Source of the DNA: Thermomonas sp. HDW16
GTDB lineage: Bacteria; Pseudomonadota; Gammaproteobacteria; Xanthomonadales; Xanthomonadaceae
NCBI RefSeq assembly: GCF_011302915.1
Contig: NZ_CP049872.1
Span: 62,001 to 126,000 of the forward strand
Reading direction: 5' to 3'
Length of the DNA: 64,000 nt
Each line of letters starts with the position of its first letter. Within the stretch, counting starts at the first letter, position 1. This document shows positions 56,337-64,000 of the stretch, in pieces. The notes beneath the pieces are model-generated. The model saw only the letters and a program-made list of their open reading frames with translations. It was not told where the DNA came from and did not search any database. A program made the translations under genes and the position numbers.

Positions 56337-56466
56337 GGGTCGCTCCTTGAATGAAGCGACAGCATCGCAAGCCTGGCAAGGCGGCGAACTCCGTTTCTTG
56401 CGCCGCGCATGACAAGTATGCACGCGGCTGCGATCCTGCACGCCATCCACGCCGGAACATCCCATC

Positions 56467-57099
56467 GTGTCCTTCGCCCTGCAGCTGTTCGACCTGATCG
56501 GCATCTTCGTGTTCGCGCTCAGCGGCGGCGTGCTGGCGGTGCGCTATCGGCTGGATCTGTTCGGCGTGCTGGTGCTGGCCTGCGTCACTGCCGTGACCGG
56601 CGGCATCGTGCGCGACGTACTGATCGGCGCGATCCCGCCTGCTTCGCTGGCCGATTGGCGCTACCTGGCCACCGCGATCCTGGCCGGCCTGGTGACCTTC
56701 TGCTGGAGTGGCGTGATCGAGCGACTGCGCAACCCGGTGCTGATGTTCGATGCCGCCGGCCTGTCGCTGTATGCGGTGCTCGGCACCGGCAAGGCGTTGG
56801 CGTTCGGCCTGTCGCCGTTCGCTGCCACCCTGCTCGGGATCATCACCGGCATCGGCGGCGGTATCGCCCGCGACCTGCTGGTGGCGCGCACGCCGGTGGT
56901 GCTGCAGCAGACCGAGCTTTATGCGGTGGCGGCGATGGTCGGCGGTGGCATCGTGGCGATCGCGCATGCGCTCGGCTGGCCGCAGGTGCCGGCGATGGTG
57001 GTCGGCGCGCTGCTCTGCTTCGTCTTGCGCTTCGGGGCGATCCGCCGCGGCTGGCGGTTGCCGGTGGCACGCGCACCGGACGATCCCGACAAACCCTGA
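56467..57099 (+). CDS. Trimeric intracellular cation (TRIC) channel family protein
   Basis: A 210-residue inner-membrane protein with seven hydrophobic helices in two inverted halves. Both halves have the TRIC/UPF0126 motif (TGGIVRDVLIG and GGGIARDLLVA). Bacterial members are homotrimeric potassium-conducting channels, also known as YadS/YicG-like. The start is the GTG at 56467 (read MSFALQLFDLIGIF). A strong terminator follows 16 bases after the stop. Confidence 0.9.
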   Translation: MSFALQLFDLIGIFVFALSGGVLAVRYRLDLFGVLVLACVTAVTGGIVRDVLIGAIPPASLADWRYLATAILAGLVTFCWSGVIERLRNPVLMFDAAGLSLYAVLGTGKALAFGLSPFAATLLGIITGIGGGIARDLLVARTPVVLQQTELYAVAAMVGGGIVAIAHALGWPQVPAMVVGALLCFVLRFGAIRRGWRLPVARAPDDPDKP

Positions 57100-57114
57100 T
57101 CTCCGAAACGCGAA

Positions 57115-57141
57115 CGGCCCGGATCGCTCCGGGCCGTTTTT
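57115..57141 (+). terminator. Intrinsic terminator after the TRIC gene
   Basis: An 8-bp stem, CGGCCCGG (57115-57122) and CCGGGCCG (57129-57136), with a six-base loop is followed by five T residues (57137-57141). It separates the TRIC gene from convergent rpoH. Confidence 0.9.
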
Positions 57142-57163
57142 GATTGCTTCGATTCGCCGCGGC

Positions 57164-58030
57164 TTACGCCGCGAACAACGCCTTCATCTTCTTCAGCGCA
57201 TTCGCCTCGACCTGGCGAATGCGTTCGGCGGAGACGCCGTATTCGTCGGCCAGTTCCTGCAGGGTCACCTTGCTGTCGGCATCCAGCCAGCGGCGCTTGA
57301 TGATGTCGCGCGAACGCTCATCGAGCTTGGCCATGCCTTCGCGCAGCAGCTCCAGCTGGTTGTCTTCGCTGTCGGCGGATTCGTAGGCTTCGGCCGGGTC
57401 CACGTCATTGTTTGCGACGAGGTAGTTGGCCGGTGCCGGCGGGGCGTGGTCGTCGTCGGCATCATCCGGCGCATCGAAACCGATGTCGCGACCGGACAGG
57501 CGCGATTCCATTTCCAGCACTTCGCGTTCGCTGACGTTGAGGTCCTTCGCCACCGCACTGACTTCGGCCGCACTCAACCAACCCAGGCGCTTCTTGCTCT
57601 TGCGCAGGTTGAAAAACAGCTTGCGCTGCGCCTTGGTGGTGGCGACTTTCACGATGCGCCAGTTCTTGATGATGTATTCGTGCATCTCCGCACGAATCCA
57701 GTGCACCGCAAAGCTGACCAGGCGCACGCCGACCGTGGGGTCGAAGCGCTTCACCGCCTTCATCAGGCCGATATTGCCTTCCTGCACCAGGTCGCCCAGC
57801 TGCAGGCCGTAGCCGCTGTAACCGCGGGCGACGTGGATGACGAAACGCAGGTGCGACAGGATCAGTTCCTGCGCCGCGGCGATGTCGTTGTCTTCGCGCA
57901 GGCGACGCGCGAGGCGCTGCTCGTCCTCGACGGACAGCACCGGGATCTGGTGCACGGCACCGATGTACGCCTCCATCGAACCGAGCGTGCTCGGGATCGG
58001 CAGGTTGTTGGCGACCAATGCTTGGGACAT
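57164..58030 (-). CDS. rpoH: RNA polymerase sigma-32 factor
   Basis: Heat-shock sigma factor, 288 residues. Region 2 ([43 protein letters not shown]), the RpoH box ([17 protein letters not shown]) and region 4 ([28 protein letters not shown]) are all present. The ATG at 58030 is chosen because GAGGT stands six bases before it; two upstream in-frame ATGs (58045, 58069) lack such a site. Upstream lie a CIRCE-like repeat and a sigma-E-like promoter. Confidence 0.95.
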   Translation of the reverse strand: MSQALVANNLPIPSTLGSMEAYIGAVHQIPVLSVEDEQRLARRLREDNDIAAAQELILSHLRFVIHVARGYSGYGLQLGDLVQEGNIGLMKAVKRFDPTVGVRLVSFAVHWIRAEMHEYIIKNWRIVKVATTKAQRKLFFNLRKSKKRLGWLSAAEVSAVAKDLNVSEREVLEMESRLSGRDIGFDAPDDADDDHAPPAPANYLVANNDVDPAEAYESADSEDNQLELLREGMAKLDERSRDIIKRRWLDADSKVTLQELADEYGVSAERIRQVEANALKKMKALFAA

Positions 58031-58055
58031 CGAGACCTCTTTCATGTGGGTGATT

Positions 58056-58082
58056 TTAGCAGTCGCCATATCTGACTGCTAA
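58056..58082. promoter_or_regulatory. CIRCE-like HrcA operator upstream of rpoH
   Basis: A perfect 9-9-9 inverted repeat, TTAGCAGTC-N9-GACTGCTAA. It differs from the CIRCE consensus (TTAGCACTC-N9-GAGTGCTAA) only by one symmetrical exchange in each arm. It lies 26 bases before the rpoH start, in the 5' leader or promoter. Confidence 0.75.
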
Positions 58083-58097
58083 CCCTGCCAAAAGTTC
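58071..58097 (-). promoter_or_regulatory. Possible sigma-E type promoter of rpoH
   Basis: On the minus strand GAACTT (58092-58097), 15 bases, GTCAGA (58071-58076) resembles the RpoE consensus GAACTT-N15/16-GTCnnA. E. coli rpoH also has a sigma-E promoter, so the analogy is reasonable but untested. The -10 half overlaps the CIRCE-like repeat. Confidence 0.4.
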
Positions 58098-58184
58098 ATT
58101 AGTGTTCCGTTTATGGAACGATGGGCCGCACCAGCCCCCTCGCGCCACAGGAACGTCATGGGGACTATCAGGCGGGGGACAAGG

Positions 58185-58211
58185 CCCGGGCCGGCATGAC
58201 GCCGACCCGGG
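58185..58211 (-). terminator. Hairpin downstream of the adhesin gene
   Basis: An 11-bp stem (GCCGACCCGGG / CCCGGGCCGGC, one G-U pair) with a five-base loop stands 7 bases after the adhesin stop. There is no clear T tract on the minus strand. A weak terminator candidate. Confidence 0.5.
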
Positions 58212-58217
58212 AATCTG

Positions 58218-61200
58218 TCAGGGCTGGGGACGGGCCGAACCGGCCGTCAACATCCCCGTCTGATCACCCGGCTGCAGCATTGTCTGGCTCGGGCTCAGGC
58301 GCGGCAGCTGTCCGTAGGACAGGCGGATGCCGAAGGTATTGGCGAACAGGTCGCGGGCCTGCTCACGGCGGTATTCGAAAGCCAGGTTCCAGCCGTTGCC
58401 GAAGGCCATGTCGATGCCCGCACCGAAGCTCGCCACATCGTCGTTGTAGCTGCGCAGGCCCAGCAGATAGTCGCCGCTGCGCGGCAGCACCACGTAGTTG
58501 ATGCCCGCATCGGCGTTGTTCTGCAGCGACTGCCGCCATTCCAGCATCCAGTAAGGCCGGATCATCGCCGTGTCGGTGCTGAAGGCGTAACGCCCCTCCA
58601 CGCCTAGCGCCGCCGTGCTGCTGTCCACGTCCTGTTTGGCGTACTGCAAGTCGTAGATGCCCAACCCGGCCTCGCGGTAGGCGTCCAGCGTGGTGCGGCT
58701 GCTGTCCAGGCGGCCATAGCCGGTGTAGGCACCGTTCCCGGCGCGGTGCTCGTAACCCAGCGTCAGCGATCCGAACAGCTGGTCGCCATCGCGCTTGGCG
58801 GTCGCCGTGGCATTGGCCACCGCACTCCAGCGGACGATGTCGAAGTCCAGCCGCCCCCAGCCCAGGATGCCGTCCACGAACCACGCGTCCGCGCGCCACA
58901 GCCCGTACAGGGCCAGCGAGCGCTGGCGTGCATCCAGCGAGGAACGGCCATCGTCGAGGTCGCTGTCGTTCCAGCCGAAGCCGCCGGCCGCACCCAGCAC
59001 CGCGTTGTCGCCGATCAGGCGATCCACGCCGAAGGTCACGCCGTCACTGTGGAAGTCGAAGCCCTCGCGGGTGCTGCGTGCATCGCGCTCGCCCACCACC
59101 ACCGACCCGGCGCTCCAGAAGCCCCAGCCCTGCGGCATCGTCGGGGTCATCCCGGCCTGCCCGGCATTGAGCGTCAGGCCCAGTTGGCCCAGGCTGCCGC
59201 CCACCCGCAGCGCCACCGTGTTGGACGAGGCATTGCCGCCGCTGCGCAGCTGCTGCAGGCGGCCACGGATGTTGTCCTGCTGCACCTGTGCGAAGCGCAC
59301 GCTGGCATCCACCTGCGCCTGCAGGCCGCCGGCCACCGAGGGATCCTTCGTCGGGTCCGGGCGGTCGCTCACGGTCAGGGTGATGCTGATCGAGGCGGCT
59401 TGGTAATTGGTGGTGGCCGCCTGCGTCGCGGTGAGCGTGGTGCTGCCTGCACCCACCAGCGTCACGGTGGTACCGCTGACCGTGGCCACCTGCGCGTTGC
59501 TGCTGGCGAAGGTGAAAGTGCCCGGGCTGGTGCTGGCCGGGGCGGGCAGGTCGAACGCAGCCTCACCGTAGACCTTGCTGATGTCCGTGGTCCATCCCAG
59601 CACGGGTGCCGCCTTGCCGATCATCACCGTAAGCGTCGCTTGCGGTGCGGCGCTGTAACTGGTGTTGCCGGCCTGGTCGGCGGTGATGGTGCAGGTACCG
59701 GCCGACAGCATCGTGACCGTGCTGCCGGCGACCGAGCACACGCCCGATGTCGTCGTAGCAAACACTACCGGATTGCCCGAGGCACCGCCCGTGGCCGCGA
59801 CACTGAACGTACCACCCGGCGCATAGGTCGGCGTGGCGGGAGTGGCCGCAAAGCCGGCGATCGCCTGCGTGGCCTGGCTGATGGTGATGGTCTGCGTCAC
59901 CTGCGTGGCGGCGGTGTAGTTCGCATCGCCGGCCTGGTCGGCGGCGATGGTGCAAGTGCCGGCGGACAGCATCGTCACCGTGCTGCCGCTGATCGAACAG
60001 ACGGTCCCGGTCAGCGAGGAATAACTGACCGCGAGACCGCTGCTGGCGGTCGCCAGCGGGTTGAGGGCAAACGTCCCGTTCGGTGCGTAGGTCTGGTTCG
60101 TCTGCGCACCGAAGGTGATGGTCTGCGTCGCTTGGCCGATCACCGCATTCAGCATCTCCTGCGTGGCGGCGGTGTAGTTCGCATCGCCGGCCTGGTCCGC
60201 CGTCAACGAACAAGTGCCGGCCGACAGCATCGTGACTGTGCTGCCACTGACCGTACAGATGCTCGGTGAGGTGGAAGCAAACGTCACCGGGTTGCCCGAA
60301 GCACCGCCCGTGGCGCTGACGCTGAACGTGCCATTCGGTGCATAGGTTGGTGCGGCAGGATTGGCCGCAAAGCCGGTGATCGTCTGCGTGGCCTGACTGA
60401 TGGCGATGGTCTGGCTCACCGGGGTTGCGGCGGTGTAGTTCGCATCGCCAGCTTGGTCGGCGGCAATGGTGCAGGTGCCGGCGGACAGCATCGTCACCGT
60501 GGTGTTGCTAATCGTGCACACGCCGGTCGTTTGCGAGGTGTAGCTGATCGCCAAGCCGCTGCTGGCGGTGGCGACCGGGTTCAAGGCGAAGGTGCCGTTC
60601 GGCGCGAAGGCCTGGTTCGCTTGCACGTCGAAGGTGATGGTCTGCGACTGCTGCCCCACCAGCACGCCCGTCGTCCCCGCGACATTGTTCAGGGTCAGGT
60701 CGGCATCGTTACCCACGGCATCCTGCACGCTGCCGCCGTTGGCCGAAAGCGCGCCCAGGGCGATGCCGTCGTTGTCGCTATCGCCCGCGACCACGGTGTA
60801 GCGGAACACCAGCGCGTTGCTGCCGGAGCCGGACAGGTAAGCCGCCTGCACGGTGGTGGTGCCGATCACCACCGCCAGCTGCGGGGTACCGGTGACCGTG
60901 ACCGCTTCATTGAAGGTCACCGTGAAGTCCAGCGTCTCACCGCTCAGATAGCGCCCAGCGGCAGGCACGGCCACGGACGTCACCGCCGGCGGCGGTATGT
61001 AGGTGTACTGGCTTGCTGCACTGGTGCCGCCCGGCGTGGTCACGATGACATCCACGGTGCCGCTGCCTGCTGGTGCGGTGGCGGTGATCTGGGTATCAGT
61101 GTCGACCGTAAAAGAGCTGGCTACGGTTGTGCCGAAGTTCACCGCCGTGGCGCCGGTGAGACGGGTGCCGGTAATAGTGACCGTTGTCCCGCCTGCGGCC

Positions 61201-61905
61201 GGGCCGCTGGCGGGCGACAAGCCTGTAACTGTGGGAACTGGGGGTACGTAACTCGCGCAGATCTCTGCTTCACCATCGCCAGACTGCATGCCAGCCTGGT
61301 TGTAGATGACGTTCGTCAGGCCGCCGGTATAGGAGGCGCCGCCACCGCCACCGCCACCGCCACCGCCAGCGTTATTACCGCCGCCGCCGCCGGTGGCCGC
61401 ACTGGCTCCATAGCCACCGCCACCGCCACCGCCGCCGCCGCCGCTGCTACTACTACCGCCGACGCCGCCGGGCTGGAAGGCGCCTGCGGGGAAACCGCTG
61501 GATGTGCCCCCGCCGCTGCCGCCGCTGCCCCGCCGCCGCTGCCGCCGCTGCGGCCGTCACCGCCGCCACCCTCGCCGCCGATGCCGGAGCCGTCGCCGCC
61601 GTAGCCGCCGCCGCCGCCCGCGACAGCAATCACAAAATTACCAGTAACTTTCGTCAGGCTGGTACCGCCGCCGCCGCTGTAGCCGCCCCCGTAGCGGTTG
61701 CCGCCGCCGCCGCCGCCGCGGCCGCCGCCGCTGCCGTCGCTACCGCCAATCACAACCTGGAAGGTGTCGCCCGCGCTCACGCTCAGCGTCCCCGCCACTA
61801 GACCGCCGTAGCCGCCACCTATGTCGCCGCCCAGCCGCAGGCCAACACCACCAATGCCATGCGCAGCCACGGGCGCCGCCCGGCCTTTTGATTCTTCCCC
61901 AACAT
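58218..61905 (-). CDS. Glycine-rich, Ig-repeat autotransporter adhesin, two frameshifts
   Basis: The 1023 codons from 61289 down are continuous; the N-terminal part needs two shifts. The start at 61905 (MLGKNQKAGRRPWLRMALVVLACG, AGGGGA upstream) is a signal peptide that meets a stop near 61818. The protein resumes one frame over with the glycine-rich GGYGGLVAGTLSVSAGD, then shifts again near 61530 to GGVGGSSSS and on. Each shift equals a missing base. About 1229 residues result: signal, glycine-rich region to about 210, IPT/TIG domain (about 221-302), a second beta-sandwich (305-430), four about 87-residue Ig-like repeats and one divergent repeat, then a C-terminal autotransporter-type barrel (about 880-1200). 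Surface-exposed adhesin is inferred. Confidence 0.8.
59590..60640 (-). repeat. Tandem about 260-bp repeats coding Ig-like domains
   Basis: The phrase encoding SAGTCTIAADQAGDANYTAAT recurs near 59651, 59913, 60171 and 60432, spacing 258-262 bases, i.e. about 87 codons. The copies are similar but not identical, so they encode four related Ig-like modules rather than a recent amplification. Confidence 0.8.
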
Positions 61906-62003
61906 GTGCAGTCCCCTGTGGTCGACATGAACTGTGACCGAGGCCTCGTTTTACCCCGCGGCCTCCCGGCCTGCAAGCGGCGGGCCGCACCTGCGGGCAG
62001 CGT

Positions 62004-62693
62004 TCAGCCGATGCCGGATGGCAGTACCCAGTCGATCGGCGTCTGCCCGGTACGAGCCAGGAATTGGTTGGCGGCGGAGAAATGCCCGCACCCCAAGAAG
62101 CCGCGATGGGCGGACAGCGGCGAGGGATGCGGGGCCTTCAGCACCCGATGCCGGCGGGCGTCGATCACCTTGCCCTTGGCCTGCGCGTAGCTGCCCCAGA
62201 GCAGGAAGACCAGGTTCTCGCGCTCGCGGTTGAGCACGTCCACCACGTGGTCGGTGAAGCCTTCCCAGCCCTTGCCCTGGTGCGAGCCGGGCTGGCCGGC
62301 TTCCACCGTCAGCACGCTGTTGAGCAGCAGCACGCCCTGCCTAGCCCACGGCAGCAGGCAGCCGTGATCGGGGCGGACGAAGCCTGTATCGCTGGCCAGT
62401 TCCTTGTAGATGTTGTGCAGCGACGGCGGCACATCGACCCCGGGCAACACCGAAAAGCACAGCCCGTGCGCCTGTCCGGGGCCGTGGTACGGATCCTGGC
62501 CGAGGATCACGACTTTCACCGCATCGAACGGGGTGGCGTCGAAGGCGGCGAAGATGTCCGGGCCGGCGGGATAGATGGTGGCGCCGGCCGCCTTGCGCTG
62601 ACGCAGGAAGGCCGAGAGCTGCTGCATGTCCTCGCGCGCGAACCAGTCGCCGATGCGGGCTTTCCAACTGGGTTCGAGGCGGATGTCAGCCAT
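62004..62693 (-). CDS. ung: Uracil-DNA glycosylase
   Basis: Base-excision repair enzyme of 229 residues. The water-activating loop GQDPYHG (Asp67), the uracil-recognition [10 protein letters not shown] and the minor-groove loop [10 protein letters not shown] are intact. The C-terminus reads [10 protein letters not shown]. The start at 62693 ([18 protein letters not shown]) fits the family. It lies 98 bases from the adhesin start, and the response regulator gene is upstream on the same strand. Confidence 0.96.
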   Translation of the reverse strand: MADIRLEPSWKARIGDWFAREDMQQLSAFLRQRKAAGATIYPAGPDIFAAFDATPFDAVKVVILGQDPYHGPGQAHGLCFSVLPGVDVPPSLHNIYKELASDTGFVRPDHGCLLPWARQGVLLLNSVLTVEAGQPGSHQGKGWEGFTDHVVDVLNRERENLVFLLWGSYAQAKGKVIDARRHRVLKAPHPSPLSAHRGFLGCGHFSAANQFLARTGQTPIDWVLPSGIG

Positions 62694-62735
62694 GTGTCGC
62701 GCGAACCGAGCGTCCGGGCTTCATCGCGCTCTTCC

Positions 62736-63581
62736 TCACTGCGTTCCAGGCTCCGGCAGCTTCGCCAACCGCAGCTGGAACAGCGCCTTGGTCACCAGCA
62801 GGCGTTCCTCGATGGGCTTGAGCACCAGGTCATTGGCGCCTTCGCGCAACAGTGCGGCCTGGTTGTCGCGGTTGTCCTCGCCAGTCATCACCAACACTGG
62901 CAGGCGGCGCTTGCCGTAGCGGAACACGCCGCGGATCTGGTTGAGCAGTTCGCGGCCACTGAGTGCGCCTTTCAGGTACACGTCGGTCAGCACCAAATCG
63001 GCGCCGACATCGCCATCGCTGCGGCCGATGTACTTGTGCAGGTGCTCCAGCGCGTCTTCGGCGCTGATCACGTGCAACACCTGCATGTTCTGCCGTTCCA
63101 GCATGCGCTTGGTCGCCACCGCCACCACCCGGCTGTCCTCGACGTAGAGGATGCGTGCGCCTTCGATCGGCGCCGGCTGCACGTAGCCGCGGATGAAGGC
63201 GGCCAAGGCGCCGTGGCCGAGCGACTTGTCGAAATAGTCGGTGATGTCTTCGGTGAAGGCGCGGGTCTCAAGCGCTTCCTGCGCATTGCCGGAGACCACG
63301 ATGATCGGCACGTAGGCTTGGCCCGCGGCTTCGCGCACCATTCGCGCCAAGGCCAGGCCATCGCCATCGGGCAGCACCAGTGCGGTGGTGACGAGGTCGA
63401 CCGCGCCTGCGGCCAGCGCCGTGCGCGCATCGTCCAGGCCGCTACAGGCGATGACATCGGCATTGGGCAATTCGCGCAGCAGGGTGTCGCCGATCAGCTT
63501 GCGCACCAGTTTGCTGCCATCGACCACCATCACCCGCGGCGCATCGCTGACCACGTGGCGAAGATCCTGCTTCACCGCCAT
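62736..63581 (-). CDS. Double-receiver response regulator
   Basis: A 281-residue protein made of two receiver domains and no DNA-binding output. The first (about 15-125) looks inactive: VMVVDGS lacks the second acidic residue and the phospho-Asp position is Ala67 (VTTALVLPDG), although Lys119 is kept. The second (about 143-275) has VED at 147-149, Asp200 (LVLTDVYLKG) and a lysine in LVLKP. It is probably a phosphotransfer or protein-interaction regulator; the partner kinase is not in the window. ftsX starts upstream, one base away. Confidence 0.85.
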   Translation of the reverse strand: MAVKQDLRHVVSDAPRVMVVDGSKLVRKLIGDTLLRELPNADVIACSGLDDARTALAAGAVDLVTTALVLPDGDGLALARMVREAAGQAYVPIIVVSGNAQEALETRAFTEDITDYFDKSLGHGALAAFIRGYVQPAPIEGARILYVEDSRVVAVATKRMLERQNMQVLHVISAEDALEHLHKYIGRSDGDVGADLVLTDVYLKGALSGRELLNQIRGVFRYGKRRLPVLVMTGEDNRDNQAALLREGANDLVLKPIEERLLVTKALFQLRLAKLPEPGTQ

Positions 63582-63582
63582 A

Positions 63583-64000
63583 TCAGCGCCCTACCGGCCG
63601 GGTCTGGCGCAGGTAATGGCCGGTCACCAGGCCCGCACCCAACCAGCCCAACAGGCCGGCGGCGACCAGCACGCAGGCCGCCGGAAGCGGATCCAGCCCA
63701 TGCAAGGTGAAACCGCTGCCGTATTCCGCGGCAAGATCGGCCAGCGGTTGGCGCAATGCCATCCATGCGGCGGTCAATACGGCGAGCGCCAATGCACCTG
63801 CGCCAAGGCCGTACCACACGCCGAGATACAGGAACGGCCGACGCACGAAGCCGTCGCTGGCACCGAGCAATTGCAGCACGCCGATTTCCTCGCGCCGCGA
63901 CTGGATGTCCAGTCGCACGGTATTCCCGACCACCAACAGGGCACCGAGGCCCAGCAGCATGGCCAGCACCAGCACCGCGCGGCCGCCGAAGCGCAGCCAT
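63583..64000 (-). CDS. ftsX: Cell division protein FtsX, 3' part
   Basis: The frame is open to the right edge, so only about the last 139 codons are seen. The sequence WLRFGGRAVLVLAMLLGLGALLVVGNTVRLDIQSRREEIGVLQLLGASDGFVRRPFLYLG is the conserved C-terminal half of FtsX, the membrane partner of FtsE that activates peptidoglycan hydrolases at the division site. Three more hydrophobic helices end at 63583. ftsE is expected further right. Confidence 0.9.
   Translation of the reverse strand, partial: WLRFGGRAVLVLAMLLGLGALLVVGNTVRLDIQSRREEIGVLQLLGASDGFVRRPFLYLGVWYGLGAGALALAVLTAAWMALRQPLADLAAEYGSGFTLHGLDPLPAACVLVAAGLLGWLGAGLVTGHYLRQTRPVGR

Noticed and set aside
58746-60269. A 507-codon open frame on the plus strand opposite the Ig-repeat adhesin
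   Set aside because: It is antisense to recognisable Ig and barrel domains; composition is repeat-derived.
59590-60640. Regularly spaced repeats resembling an array
   Set aside because: Repeats are about 260 bp, in frame and protein-coding, so they are not CRISPR.

Overview
The window is a high-GC, gene-dense chromosomal segment from a gammaproteobacterium of the Xanthomonadaceae/Lysobacteraceae type. Several things point there: the housekeeping order rsmB-fmt-def / LysM-dprA-smg-topA-ohr-tsaC, the TonB-dependent receptor of the long Xanthomonas/Caulobacter kind, a LacI-controlled pectin cluster with a TRAP transporter, and the RpoH, PriA and Ung proteins. I cannot name the genus from sequence alone. 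No rRNA, tRNA or CRISPR array was seen.

Layout. 1-6.8 kb: end of a PH-domain membrane protein, then lipid-linked sugar and glycan genes (two ArnT-like GT-C transferases, GT2, GT4, galE). 6.8-18.9 kb: translation, DNA and housekeeping genes (rsmB, fmt, def, LysM protein, dprA, smg, topA, ohr, tsaC), two DUF4124 exported proteins, an SDR and a small lipoprotein. 18.9-34.9 kb: a pectin/polygalacturonate utilisation locus. It holds a rhamnogalacturonan acetylesterase-cupin fusion, kduD, kduI, a LacI regulator, a PL10 pectate lyase, TRAP dctMQP, an FAH-family hydratase-like enzyme, a PL1 pectate lyase, a type-B carboxylesterase, a TonB receptor and kdgK. Outer-membrane uptake (TonB receptor), periplasmic cleavage (PL1, PL10, esterases), inner-membrane import (TRAP) and cytoplasmic catabolism (KduI, KduD, KdgK) form one pathway ending at KDPG. 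Similar operator-like sequences around ACCGGTGTCA lie at its promoters.

34.9-48 kb: sppA, a MATE exporter, DUF3667 and DUF4286 proteins, a large YadA-type trimeric autotransporter with calcium-loop-like inserts, a NarL-type two-component pair and a sigma-like/DUF3106 membrane protein. 48-58 kb: a low-GC intergenic region with consensus DnaA boxes, then priA (carrying an in-frame palindromic repeat), tal, a type II NADH dehydrogenase, a nemA-nemR-type module with paired operators, a YciI protein, a NYN-domain protein, DUF1203, a TRIC channel, and rpoH preceded by a CIRCE-like inverted repeat. 58-64 kb: a glycine-rich, Ig-repeat autotransporter adhesin, ung, a double-receiver response regulator, and the 3' part of ftsX.

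Four genes (a GT2, dprA, a NADH dehydrogenase and the glycine-rich adhesin) are broken by single-base deletions, six in total, all of the same kind. I read these mainly as probable sequence errors rather than real gene loss, but cannot prove it.
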